DNA from: JAFGVL01 sp963662245 | GTDB lineage: Bacteria > Bacteroidota > Bacteroidia > Bacteroidales > Paludibacteraceae | Length of the DNA: 64,000 bases | Assembly: GCA_963662245.2 (NCBI GenBank) | Contig: CAXXVQ010000008.1 | Span: forward strand, 372,001-436,000 | Direction of reading: 5' to 3' | In this document: piece after piece, positions 43,288 through 51,587 of the stretch | Layout: each line of letters begins with the position of its first letter | Numbering within the stretch: the first letter of the stretch is position 1 | The notes under the pieces: generated by a model | Seen by the model: the letters and a program-made list of their open reading frames with translations, nothing else | Told to the model about the DNA's origin: nothing | The model's database searches: none | Translations under genes and position numbers: made by a program

Positions 43288-43896
43288 TTAATAAGATTTT
43301 ATTTCCCAAAGTTCTCCGTTGGGTATTTCTTTTAAAACAAAAGTTCGCTCATATCCATCGATAATTATTTTTGTTTTTGATTCTTTGAATCTACTCGTAG
43401 CAATTGTCTCTGCATCAGCATTGGGGTCAATGTATTTTTTCCAGAATGGAAAGATGTCTAGATATCTACCTTTTACATGCTTGAAGGTAAATATTGGTGT
43501 TCCTTTGACTTCCAAGGCTGTGTTTTCTCCTTCGTAATATACATGAAATTGCATATTGATTTTCTCTTTATCAGTTAATTCCTTTTCAGGAATTCCCGAT
43601 TCTGTATATGAAACTATGTAATAATTTTTTGAGGCTCTAGAATAGTCAGCAGATTTAAAGTCGTAATTTCTTTTTGCATTATTAGCAAGGTAGTCGCTTA
43701 TTTCTCTAACTTTTTCTTCATCGTCTTTTATTACTAGGTTTGACGATTCGCTAATACCAGTTGCTTGGGCTACTTTTTTACTTTTGTTAGAGATTTCTTC
43801 AGTTGCTTTTGAGGCTTGTTTAAGTAGACTTCCCAATTGAGCCTGACTGTTTATTCCTAGTGTAATTAAAATTGAAATGATAAAAAGATATTTCAT
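43288..43896 (-). CDS. Exported protein of unknown function
   Basis: I do not recognise this 202-residue protein. It has a signal peptide (MKYLFIISILITLGINSQAQ), a Lys/Ser-rich helical segment (about 21-60: LLKQASKATEEISNKSKKVA), then a region with Tyr- and Lys-rich beta-like sequence (NYDFKSADYSRASKNYYIVS, GRYLDIFPFWKKYIDPNADA) ending GYERTFVLKEIPNGELWEIK. No cysteine pair, lipobox or catalytic motif is seen. It is a single-gene unit in opposite orientation to thrC. Probably periplasmic. Confidence 0.7.
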   Translation of the reverse strand: MKYLFIISILITLGINSQAQLGSLLKQASKATEEISNKSKKVAQATGISESSNLVIKDDEEKVREISDYLANNAKRNYDFKSADYSRASKNYYIVSYTESGIPEKELTDKEKINMQFHVYYEGENTALEVKGTPIFTFKHVKGRYLDIFPFWKKYIDPNADAETIATSRFKESKTKIIIDGYERTFVLKEIPNGELWEIKSY

Positions 43897-43975
43897 ATTA
43901 AATTTTTTAGTGTTTATATTTCAATGACAAATATAAATTATATGTTGAAATGGAACAAGTGTTTTCTACTTTAAA

Positions 43976-44012
43976 ACAAAAAAAGGCGAAACCAGTCGGT
44001 TTCGCCTTTTAC
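43976..44012 (-). terminator. Terminator of the glsA-glsB unit
   Basis: AAAAGGCGAAACC-AGTC-GGTTTCGCCTTTT perfect hairpin; the left flank is A-rich, that is T-rich on the minus strand where glsB ends. Confidence 0.9.
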
Positions 44013-44029
44013 ATATATAAGTGTAATTC

Positions 44030-44989
44030 TTATTTATTTACAGCTTTATAAAATCCTGATTCTTCAATATTGAATGTTCCCATAAAACGAGCTTGTTTGT
44101 CGGCTTCAATTTCATCTACAGAAACTAAGATTCCTGTTTCTTCAACATCACCAAACTCATCGTTGATTGATGTTCCAAATACTTTCATTGTTGATGAAAG
44201 ACCCATGTAGGCGTTTACAAGTGGTGGGATGCTGTAACCAAGTTCTCTAACTGTTGTGTTTAGTGCTTTGTAGTCTTCTTTGTAATCAGCTCCGCAAAGG
44301 ATGTTTGATAATTCCTCAGCCGAAGTTCCAAGTGGAAGTGGGTTGTATGGAGTAACTAGTTTGTCATTGCAGACAAAATATTTATCTAAGAAGGTAAGTA
44401 TTAAGTCTCTCCATTTTGTTTCTTCTGTAGGGTACATTGTTACCTTACCAAAGAAATATTTTGTACCATCGTATACTCTAGTTAGTGCGCCTAATCCATC
44501 CCATAGGTTGTCAAGGGCAAATAAGCCTTTCGCACCTGCAAGTTTTGATTGGTATTCAAGTCTCACGAATGAGCGCCCAAGTTCAATTGTGTATGGAAGA
44601 TATTCTTTGATAAATTTATCAGAGAAGTTAAACATGTGAGCAGTCGAAAGATTTGGCTGATTCTTTTCATCAAGATCGCATTCCTTACCAAGGAAAAAGC
44701 GATATCCACCAATAATCTCTTCGGCATCCGGGTTCCAAACAATCATTTGCAAGTATGGGTTTTCGCGAGTGTCACAGTCGTCTATGTCGCAGTCAAGACC
44801 TGTGCCTCCACCTCCTGCACGAAATGCAATTTCGCGTAAACGCCCAATTTCACGCATAGTGTTTGGTGCGTTTTTGGCAGAGAAGACATATAGTTCGTTG
44901 TTTGCCTTATTGGTTTTGCGTAGGAATTTATCCTCAGTTAATTCTGCTTTAATAAGAGAATTATCTATAGGATCAATAATTTGTTTCAT
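44030..44989 (-). CDS. glsB: GNAT-type N-acyltransferase for amino-acid lipids (GlsB-like)
   Basis: A 319-residue protein of the hemolysin-like/OlsB acyl-ACP N-acyltransferase family. It would transfer a 3-hydroxy fatty acid from ACP to glycine, giving the lyso form of glycine lipids, as shown for GlsB of Bacteroides thetaiotaomicron. Seen: MREIGRLREIAFRAGGGGTG, the Asp/Cys-rich DCDIDDCDTRENPYLQMIVW, the acyl-CoA/ACP loop IGGYRFFLG, IELGRSFVRLEYQSKLAGAKGL, and a C-terminal domain. It lies 11 bases after glsA, the same pairing as in Bacteroides. The acceptor amino acid (glycine rather than ornithine) is inferred from taxonomy and gene pairing. Confidence 0.87.
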   Translation of the reverse strand: MKQIIDPIDNSLIKAELTEDKFLRKTNKANNELYVFSAKNAPNTMREIGRLREIAFRAGGGGTGLDCDIDDCDTRENPYLQMIVWNPDAEEIIGGYRFFLGKECDLDEKNQPNLSTAHMFNFSDKFIKEYLPYTIELGRSFVRLEYQSKLAGAKGLFALDNLWDGLGALTRVYDGTKYFFGKVTMYPTEETKWRDLILTFLDKYFVCNDKLVTPYNPLPLGTSAEELSNILCGADYKEDYKALNTTVRELGYSIPPLVNAYMGLSSTMKVFGTSINDEFGDVEETGILVSVDEIEADKQARFMGTFNIEESGFYKAVNK

Positions 44990-45000
44990 CTTGGTCGGTT

Positions 45001-45810
45001 CTATCTTGTTTTATAAGCAATTTCTTTTACTTCTTGAGCCCACTTGTGTGGTGATTTGCTTTTGTCAAACATTTGCCAAGGGATTGGATCTCCAATGTGT
45101 ACTTCAAATGTTTTGTTTTTGTTTCCAAACATTTCATGAGCTAGGAAAAGCATTTCGATGTTTGCTTTGATTCCTAGTCTTTTTCTAAAAAATGCAAGAG
45201 AATAAAAGAATATTGAATTTCTTCCAACAAATCTTATTGGAATGATGTCCATTTGGTGTTGAATTGCTCTTACAATAATTGTTCTTTTCCAATCGCAATC
45301 TGTAATTCCTTTACCCGGTTCATATCTTGAACATGCGCCGGCTGGGAAGAATAATATCGAGTTTTCTTCCTCAAAAAGGTCGGAAAGCTTATTTGAGAAA
45401 TCTTTCATTTGAGCTCCATGTTTATTTACCGGTAGGGTAATGTCTTTTAGAGCTTCAAAGTTTAGGAGGATGTCATTTGCTAGAAGTCTAAATCTTCCTT
45501 GGCAATGTAGTCCTAGTATTTTTACTAATCCCATTCCATCTAGTCCTCCTAGGGGGTGGTTAGATGCGAAAATGTATTTTTTGTTTATGTCAATTTTTTC
45601 TAAACCTGTAACCTTAATTTTTACATTAAGATAGTCAAGTACTTGATCGCAAAACTCGACTCCTCCGGTTGCTTTGTTATTGTTTAAGAATGAGTTGACT
45701 TCATCTTGATGAATAACTTTTTTTAGCAACCACACTAATATTTTGGGTGCCTTTTTCTTTCCTTTCTTTTTTGAATTTAAGGTCTTCTCGACATCAACAA
45801 GGTTTGGCAT
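45001..45810 (-). CDS. glsA: PlsC-like O-acyltransferase for amino-acid lipids (GlsA-like)
   Basis: A 269-residue membrane-associated acyltransferase from ATG 45810 (MPNLVDVEKTLNSKKKGKK); an in-frame TTG at 45843 is the alternative start. The catalytic motif is SNHPLGGLDGMGLV with His85 and Asp91, the HPxGGxDG variant of the OlsA/GlsA group rather than HX4D; FPAGACSRYEPGKGITD is the second acyl-acceptor motif. It would esterify the hydroxyl of the N-acyl glycine made by GlsB. A good -7 element TAATTTTG lies at 45848-45841 on the minus strand. First gene of a two-gene unit. Confidence 0.86.
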   Translation of the reverse strand: MPNLVDVEKTLNSKKKGKKKAPKILVWLLKKVIHQDEVNSFLNNNKATGGVEFCDQVLDYLNVKIKVTGLEKIDINKKYIFASNHPLGGLDGMGLVKILGLHCQGRFRLLANDILLNFEALKDITLPVNKHGAQMKDFSNKLSDLFEEENSILFFPAGACSRYEPGKGITDCDWKRTIIVRAIQHQMDIIPIRFVGRNSIFFYSLAFFRKRLGIKANIEMLFLAHEMFGNKNKTFEVHIGDPIPWQMFDKSKSPHKWAQEVKEIAYKTR

Positions 45811-45840
45811 ATTGTTGCTTGTGTTTTTTTTAAAAGAGCC

Positions 45841-45848
45841 CAAAATTA
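45841..45848 (-). promoter_or_regulatory. -7 element of the glsA promoter
   Basis: TAATTTTG on the minus strand, an exact TAnnTTTG, 31 bases upstream of the chosen ATG. It supports ATG 45810 as the start, since the alternative TTG start would overlap it. Confidence 0.5.
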
Positions 45849-45997
45849 CAAATAATAATTTAAGTACAGCTTCAAGAGTGCTTAAAAAGAGCTATTTGTG
45901 CTGTTCTTTAGTGTTTTATTGTCACTGTTGTTTTTTTCTTTTTCCTCTATGTGTGGTCTTTAATTTTTGTTTTTTGTGTTGATGTTGATTTATTACA

Positions 45998-46011
45998 CCA
46001 CTTTCCACCAC
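45998..46011. promoter_or_regulatory. Distal MraZ-type box (inverted copy)
   Basis: CCACTTTCCACCAC is the exact reverse complement of the box at 46140-46153. Read on the minus strand it is TGGTG-GAAAG-TGGTG, two near-TGGGN words with a 5-base spacer. It lies 190 bases upstream of mraZ and 190 bases upstream of glsA. Confidence 0.55.
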
Positions 46012-46138
46012 AATTTTCATTAGTATGATTAAAATGCTGTAATAAAGTATTTTAGTTAATGTATAATTTGTTGATAACTTGTCGGTAAAATGTTAGTTAT
46101 ATGTTTATATATCTTATATTTTTGTTGAAAAATAATAT

Positions 46139-46155
46139 GGTGGTGGAAAGTGGGG
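46139..46155 (+). promoter_or_regulatory. Proximal MraZ-type box of the dcw cluster
   Basis: TGGTG-GAAAG-TGGGG matches the known MraZ recognition pattern of TGGGN words spaced by five bases. It lies just upstream of the -7 element and about 50 bases before the mraZ ATG, as expected for autorepression. The core GTGGTGGAAAGTGG also occurs inverted at 45998-46011. Confidence 0.7.
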
Positions 46156-46171
46156 TTTGTTTGATAAATGC

Positions 46172-46179
46172 TATTTTTG
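46172..46179 (+). promoter_or_regulatory. -7 element of the mraZ/dcw promoter
   Basis: TATTTTTG, exact TAnnTTTG, 22 bases before the mraZ ATG and directly downstream of the MraZ box, so bound MraZ would block it. Confidence 0.55.
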
Positions 46180-46201
46180 TCATCATAAAATTAAGTGTCT
46201 C

Positions 46202-46663
46202 ATGTCTACATTTATTGGGAATATAGAAGCTAAGATTGATGTGAAAGGTCGTGTGTTTATCCCGGCTGCATATCGTCGTATGCTTGCGTCGGGTGAACGC
46301 AATGTGGTGGTGATGCGCAAAGATCCCGACAATAATTGTTTGGTGATTTATCCTGAAAATATTTGGAATCAAAAGCTTGAGGATTTTAAACGCAATTTAG
46401 ATGAATGGGATCCGATTGATCAAATGTTGTTGATGCAGTTTGTGTCCGATGCAGAATGGTTGGATGTGGATTCTCAAGGGCGAGTTTTGATTCAAAAGAA
46501 ATATTTGCAGATGATTGATGTTGAGGCTGAAGTGTTGTTTGTTGGTGGTGTTGATCGTTTTGCCTTGTGGTCAAAAGATGGATATGAATCGGCGAAATTG
46601 TCTTCTGCAGACTTTGCGAGATTATTGCGTGAGCGCATGAAAAAGAAACCTGAACAAGAATAA
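46202..46663 (+). CDS. mraZ: Transcriptional regulator MraZ
   Basis: A DNA-binding regulator of the dcw cluster, 153 residues from ATG 46202 (MSTFIGNIEAKIDVKGRVFI). Two SpoVT/AbrB-like half-domains each carry the DxKGR-type motif: DVKGRVFIPAAYRRML and DSQGRVLIQKKYLQM. MraZ forms ring oligomers and represses its own operon in E. coli. It is the first gene of the cluster, 6 bases before rsmH, with box-like sites upstream. An in-frame start at 46157 would lie upstream of the -7 element and is rejected. Confidence 0.95.
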   Translation: MSTFIGNIEAKIDVKGRVFIPAAYRRMLASGERNVVVMRKDPDNNCLVIYPENIWNQKLEDFKRNLDEWDPIDQMLLMQFVSDAEWLDVDSQGRVLIQKKYLQMIDVEAEVLFVGGVDRFALWSKDGYESAKLSSADFARLLRERMKKKPEQE

Positions 46664-46669
46664 GGAACT

Positions 46670-47575
46670 ATGTCTGAAGTATATCATATACCTGCATTAT
46701 TAAAAGAAACCGTTGATGGGCTTGATATAAAATCCAATGGGGTTTATGTCGATGTGACTTTCGGTGGTGGAGGTCACTCTAGGGAAATGTTGTCTCGTCT
46801 AGGTGAAAAAGGGCGGTTGTTCTCTTTTGATCAAGATGAAGATGCTTTGAAAAACAGATTGGATGACAATCGATTTGTATTTGTGAGAAGTAATTTTCGA
46901 TTCTTGAAGAACTTCTTAAAATATCATGGAGTGACTGAAGTTGATGGTGTGTTGGGAGACCTTGGGGTTTCCTTTCATCATTTTGATGCTGCAGATAGAG
47001 GGTTTTCTTTTCGTTTTGATGGTGCTTTAGATATGCGTATGAATAAGCAGTCGTCATTTACGGCAGCTAATTTATTAAATGAGTATTCAGAAGAGGCCTT
47101 GGCGGATGTGTTTTATCTGTATGGAGAGTTGAAGAACTCTAGGCGTTTGGCGAAAAAAATATGTGAAGCAAGAGCTGTTGCTCCGTTCAAAACAATAAAT
47201 CAATTTTTGGAAGTTGTGCAACCTCTTTTCTTTAGAGAAAAAGAGAAAAAAGAGTTGGCGAAAGTGTTTCAGGCATTGCGTATTGAGGTGAATCATGAAA
47301 TGGATGCCTTGAAAGAAATGTTGACGCAAGCTGTTGAGGTGCTTAAGCCGGGCGGTAGATTGGTTGTTTTGACTTATCATTCTTTGGAAGATCGTCTTGT
47401 GAAGAATTTTTTCAAAGCAGGAAACTTTGAGGGTAAGTTGGAAAAGGATTTTTATGGTAACCCAATTACATCGTTGAAAGCGGTGAATAATAAAGCCATG
47501 GTGGCTTCGGATGAAGAGGTGGAGAGAAACCCTCGATCAAGAAGTGCGAAATTAAGAATAGCAGAAAAAAGATGA
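46670..47575 (+). CDS. rsmH: 16S rRNA (cytosine-1402-N4)-methyltransferase
   Basis: RsmH (MraW) methylates C1402 in the ribosomal P site with SAM. 301 residues: YHIPALLKETVDGLDIKSNG, the SAM motif YVDVTFGGGGHSREML, DGVLGDLGVSFHHFD, DRGFSFRFDGALDMRM, FQALRIEVNHEMDALKEML, GGRLVVLTYHSLEDRLVK and the end NPRSRSAKLRIAEK. All are standard. Its stop overlaps the ftsL start (ATGA). Confidence 0.97.
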   Translation: MSEVYHIPALLKETVDGLDIKSNGVYVDVTFGGGGHSREMLSRLGEKGRLFSFDQDEDALKNRLDDNRFVFVRSNFRFLKNFLKYHGVTEVDGVLGDLGVSFHHFDAADRGFSFRFDGALDMRMNKQSSFTAANLLNEYSEEALADVFYLYGELKNSRRLAKKICEARAVAPFKTINQFLEVVQPLFFREKEKKELAKVFQALRIEVNHEMDALKEMLTQAVEVLKPGGRLVVLTYHSLEDRLVKNFFKAGNFEGKLEKDFYGNPITSLKAVNNKAMVASDEEVERNPRSRSAKLRIAEKR

Positions 47576-47961
47576 TAAAAAAAGAACAATCAGGTAAGCT
47601 GAAAAAGGTATTGCAAGATATCATTTCTAATCCAAACTTTGGTGTTGTAGCCGGTTTGTTGAAAGATATGGTGGATGGGAATATTCTTGTGCGAAAGTCA
47701 TTTCGTAAGCAGTATCCACTGTTCTTTATTATTGCAGCTTTCTTCATCTTATATATCGGTAATAGATACAATTGTGATAAAAATATGCGTCATCAAAGAG
47801 AACTGGTGAAAGATATAGTGGACTTGCGATATGAATTGCTGTCTATTTCGGCTCAGTTGACGGAAAAAAGCAGAGGTTCGGTGATTGAGGATTCTGTTTA
47901 TTCACAAATATCTAGTTTACATGTGTCAAGAGTACCATCAATAATAGTAATGCCGGACTAA
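47572..47961 (+). CDS. ftsL: FtsL-like cell-division protein
   Basis: A 129-residue bitopic membrane protein: about 45 cytosolic residues, one TM helix (about 48-65, YPLFFIIAAFFILYIGN), and a periplasmic coiled-coil region (MRHQRELVKDIVDLRYELLS). Sequence similarity to E. coli FtsL is low, as usual, but the place between rsmH and ftsI, the topology and the coiled coil identify it. It would join FtsB/FtsQ to activate the FtsWI septal synthase. Overlaps rsmH by 4 bases; ftsI follows after 4 bases. Confidence 0.88.
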   Translation: MIKKEQSGKLKKVLQDIISNPNFGVVAGLLKDMVDGNILVRKSFRKQYPLFFIIAAFFILYIGNRYNCDKNMRHQRELVKDIVDLRYELLSISAQLTEKSRGSVIEDSVYSQISSLHVSRVPSIIVMPD

Positions 47962-47965
47962 GTTT

Positions 47966-50113
47966 ATGCCTTCTACTAAGAATACACATATTATAGTTCG
48001 TTTTGCAATCATCTATTTTTTTGTGCTAATCGGCTTTGGTTTAGTGATAAAGAAAATAATCACTATTCAGCAAGTTGAGAAGGATGAGTGGATGGCCTTA
48101 AGTGATAGCCTAAGAAAGGTAAGTCGTGTGGTTGAGGTTGAACCTTCGAGAGGAAATATTTTTTCTGATAAAGGAGAGCTAATGGCCTCAACAGTACCTA
48201 CTTACTATTTGTATATGGATATGATGACTCCTGCATTAAGAGTGGATGACGGAGAGTTGTTTTGGGAGCAGTTAGATAGTTTGTCTATTTGTTTGTCTCA
48301 AAAACTGGAGGATAAAACAAAAATGCAGTATAGAACCGAGTTGGTTACTGCTTATAGGAACAAGAAAAGACATTTTAGAATTAGTAGAAAGCGTATTTCA
48401 CACGCAGATTATAAGGATATAAAGCAATTTCCTATTTTTAGACTAGGCTGTAGAGGTGGTCTTGTTGTAAAGAAAATGGTTAAGCGTATTAAGCCTTATG
48501 GTTCTTTAGCCGCGGTTACGGTTGGAGACCTTTATGCTGAAAAAGGTAAAGGTGCAAAATATGGTATTGAAGCTGCTTTTGATCAATTTTTAAAAGGAAA
48601 GCCCGGGAAAGGGCATATTGAGCGTAAGGCCGGAGTGAATATTTTGGTAGATGATATAGCTCCTGAGGATGGAGCTGATATTACGACTACGCTAAATGTT
48701 GATATGCAGGATATTGCAGAGAAAGCTTTGCGTCAGAAGATTACACAAATCGATGCCGATAAAGGTGCTGTAGTCTTGATGGAAGCAAGTACCGGGGAGA
48801 TTAAAGCTTTGGTGAATCTGACTCGTATTGATACTGGTGATTTTCGAGAGCTGGAAAGTGTTGCTTTGCCATCAAACCTTGAGCCTGGATCAACATTTAA
48901 GATACCTGCATTAATGGCGGCCTTGGAAGATGGTGTGGTGAAGCCTGATGATACTGTTGATTGTGGTGATGGTACCTGGCAATTTAACGACGAAGTGCTT
49001 ATTACTGACCATAATACAGGTGAAAAAGCTAATGGGGTAATTCCTGTTCCTCAAGTGATTGTTCGTTCTTCTAATGTTGGTATGGCGAAATTGATTTATG
49101 AGGGTTATAAAGATAAACCTGAGAAATATATCAAAACCCTGCATAGAATGGGTGTGGGTATGCCCATTGATCTTGGATTCAAAGGTGTTGCCGAGGCATC
49201 AATTCTAGGCCCGAAAGAAAATCCTTTGTGGGCTCCATCTGATTTGGCTTCTATGGCTTATGGCTATTCTGTAAATATGCCTCTTTTGCACACTCTAACA
49301 TTTTATAATGCGATTGCAAATAATGGGAAGATGGTGTCGCCATATTTGGTGAAGAAAATTTCTAAAGATGGTAAGCTGATAGAAGAGTTTGAACCCAAAG
49401 TGATGGTAAACTCAATTTGTTCTTCAAAAACTCTGGATATAATAAAAGGGATGATGCTTCAAGTTGTTGAAGATCCTGAGCATGCAACTGGAAAACCTGC
49501 TCGTTCAAAATATGTTCGTATAGCCGGGAAAACAGGAACGGCAAGATACGGTTATAATTATTCTGAAGGGAAAAATACGAATATAACACGCCATAGGGTG
49601 TTCTTCTGCGGTTTCTTTCCGTATGAGAATCCAAAATATACATGCATAGTTTTTATGCAAAATCCAAGGATTGGTGGTGCTGCTGGTGGTGCAATGGCTG
49701 GTCCTGTATTTAAGGAGATTGCTGAGCGGGTGATGGCATCTTCGTCAACTATGACTATAGATAAGTTTGTTGCAGATTCAAATCGGGTTATACATCCATA
49801 TGTTGCTGCAGGAAGATTCTCAGATCTTCAGGTGGTTGCAAATGCACTAAACATAAAAACAGAACAAACTCCTAAAACGGATTGGGTAAAGGTTTCGGTT
49901 GATACAAGTAATGTTTTCCAGATAGAAGACTGTGAAATAGTTGAGACTCTAGTTCCTGATGTAGTTGGGATGGGATTAAAAGATGCAATTTATTTACTTG
50001 AAAAAACTGGCTTGAAAACTTCAATCAATGGCCGCGGTAGAGTTTACAAGCAATCAATAAAACCCGGAGTTAGAATTAACAAAGGAGATAGAATTTATTT
50101 AGAATTAAGATAA
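47966..50113 (+). CDS. ftsI: Septal peptidoglycan transpeptidase (PBP3-type) with one PASTA domain
   Basis: Penicillin-binding transpeptidase for division, 715 residues. A TM helix lies at about 10-32; the dimerisation/pedestal domain follows. The transpeptidase domain has SxxK Ser309-Thr-Phe-Lys312 (LEPGSTFKIPAL), SSN (368-370) and KTG (522-524, AGKTGTARYG). The C-terminal about 55 residues are one PASTA domain (VPDVVGMGLKDAIYLLEKTG), a feature shared with Spo/PBP2-type proteins and common in Bacteroidota FtsI. Position next to ftsL and murE fixes the role as septal rather than lateral. Confidence 0.95.
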   Translation: MPSTKNTHIIVRFAIIYFFVLIGFGLVIKKIITIQQVEKDEWMALSDSLRKVSRVVEVEPSRGNIFSDKGELMASTVPTYYLYMDMMTPALRVDDGELFWEQLDSLSICLSQKLEDKTKMQYRTELVTAYRNKKRHFRISRKRISHADYKDIKQFPIFRLGCRGGLVVKKMVKRIKPYGSLAAVTVGDLYAEKGKGAKYGIEAAFDQFLKGKPGKGHIERKAGVNILVDDIAPEDGADITTTLNVDMQDIAEKALRQKITQIDADKGAVVLMEASTGEIKALVNLTRIDTGDFRELESVALPSNLEPGSTFKIPALMAALEDGVVKPDDTVDCGDGTWQFNDEVLITDHNTGEKANGVIPVPQVIVRSSNVGMAKLIYEGYKDKPEKYIKTLHRMGVGMPIDLGFKGVAEASILGPKENPLWAPSDLASMAYGYSVNMPLLHTLTFYNAIANNGKMVSPYLVKKISKDGKLIEEFEPKVMVNSICSSKTLDIIKGMMLQVVEDPEHATGKPARSKYVRIAGKTGTARYGYNYSEGKNTNITRHRVFFCGFFPYENPKYTCIVFMQNPRIGGAAGGAMAGPVFKEIAERVMASSSTMTIDKFVADSNRVIHPYVAAGRFSDLQVVANALNIKTEQTPKTDWVKVSVDTSNVFQIEDCEIVETLVPDVVGMGLKDAIYLLEKTGLKTSINGRGRVYKQSIKPGVRINKGDRIYLELR

Positions 50114-50121
50114 TATACGAT

Positions 50122-51561
50122 ATGAAGCTAAACGATTTATTGCAAGGCATACCGGTAGTGAAACTACAAGGTGACGAAACTATAGAGGTTTCTTCTATTC
50201 AATTTGATTCACGAAAAGCTAGTACAGGAGACATGTTTATCGCTGTGCGTGGAACTGCATCTGATGGTCATGACTATATCGCTAAGGCTGTTAGTCAAGG
50301 TGCTATCGTTGTAGTTTGTGAGGAAATTCCTGAAGGGGTAGATGCCACTTTTGTTCAGGTTAAGGATAGTGCTGAGGCATTGGCGTTATTAGCTTCAAGT
50401 TGGTATGATTTTCCATCTACAAAATTGACTCTGGTTGGTGTTACCGGTACTAATGGTAAAACAACTACAGCAACACTTTTATACGATATGTTCCGCAAGT
50501 TTGGACATAAAGTTGGTTTGTTGTCGACAGTGTGCAACTATGTTGATGGAGAGGCTGTGCCAGCAACACATACTACTCCAGATCCGCTTGCATTAAATGA
50601 GCTTTTAGCTCGTATGGTGGATGCCGGTTGTGATTATGCCTTTATGGAGGTGAGTTCGCATTCAATTGTACAAAAGCGTATTGTCGGGCTTGATTTTGAT
50701 GGAGGAATCTTCTCAAATATTACTCGCGACCATATTGATTACCACGAGACTTTCGAAAATTACTTAGCAGCTAAAAAAGAATTCTTTGATAAGCTTTCAG
50801 CAGATGCCTTTGCATTGACTAATCTGGATGATAAAAACGGAATGGTGATGCTTCAAAACACGAAGGCAAGTAAGAAAACATATTCTACTCGTGCATTGGC
50901 TGATTTTAAAGGTAAAATCCTTGAAGAATCATTTGAAGGTATGTTGTTGGAAATGAACTCAAAAGAAGTTGCAGTGCCGTTTATCGGGAAGTTTAATGTA
51001 TACAACTTATTAGCTGTGTTTGGTGCAGCAGTATTGCTTGGAAAAGATGAAATGGAAGTTTTGCAAGTGTTGAGTACGCTGCATTCTGTTTCTGGTCGTT
51101 TTGAGACTTTGCGTGCACCTCAAGGTTATACTGCAATTGTTGATTATGCACATACACCGGATGCTTTAAATAATGTGTTAAGCACAATTAATGAAATCCG
51201 TGAAGGGGAAGGTAAGTTGATTACGATTGTTGGTTGTGGTGGAAACCGTGATAAAGGAAAGCGCCCTATGATGGCTAAAGAAGCTGTAAATGCCAGCGAA
51301 CAAGTAATTATAACTTCTGATAACCCAAGAAAAGAAGACCCTCAGGATATTATAAACGATATGCTTGCCGGATTAGATAATGTGGAAATGAAGAAAGTGC
51401 TTTCGATTGTAGACCGTCGTCAGGCAATTAAAACCGCATGTATGATGGCGCAACCGGGAGATGTGATTCTTGTTGCCGGAAAAGGACATGAAGATTATCA
51501 AATCATTGGTGAGACTAAACATCATTTTGATGACAGAGAAGAAGTAAAAGCTTGTTTCTAA
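50122..51561 (+). CDS. murE: UDP-N-acetylmuramoyl-L-alanyl-D-glutamate:meso-diaminopimelate ligase
   Basis: Adds meso-diaminopimelate to UDP-MurNAc-dipeptide in the cytosol; 479 residues. The ATP loop is GVTGTNGKTTTATLLYD; TTPDPLALNELLARM and MEVSSHSIVQKRIVGLDFD follow; the specificity motif is SDNPRKEDP, the DNPR form that marks meso-DAP rather than L-lysine. So the peptidoglycan is of the DAP type, in agreement with mpl at 22 kb. It is 8 bases after ftsI. Confidence 0.97.
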   Translation: MKLNDLLQGIPVVKLQGDETIEVSSIQFDSRKASTGDMFIAVRGTASDGHDYIAKAVSQGAIVVVCEEIPEGVDATFVQVKDSAEALALLASSWYDFPSTKLTLVGVTGTNGKTTTATLLYDMFRKFGHKVGLLSTVCNYVDGEAVPATHTTPDPLALNELLARMVDAGCDYAFMEVSSHSIVQKRIVGLDFDGGIFSNITRDHIDYHETFENYLAAKKEFFDKLSADAFALTNLDDKNGMVMLQNTKASKKTYSTRALADFKGKILEESFEGMLLEMNSKEVAVPFIGKFNVYNLLAVFGAAVLLGKDEMEVLQVLSTLHSVSGRFETLRAPQGYTAIVDYAHTPDALNNVLSTINEIREGEGKLITIVGCGGNRDKGKRPMMAKEAVNASEQVIITSDNPRKEDPQDIINDMLAGLDNVEMKKVLSIVDRRQAIKTACMMAQPGDVILVAGKGHEDYQIIGETKHHFDDREEVKACF

Positions 51562-51587
51562 ATAAAAACTAATAAAAAAATATACCC

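Noticed and set aside
47966..50113. PBP2 (lateral elongation) instead of FtsI
   Set aside because: The C-terminal PASTA domain and the neighbours ftsL and murE point to the septal enzyme; no mreC/mreD/rodA is nearby.
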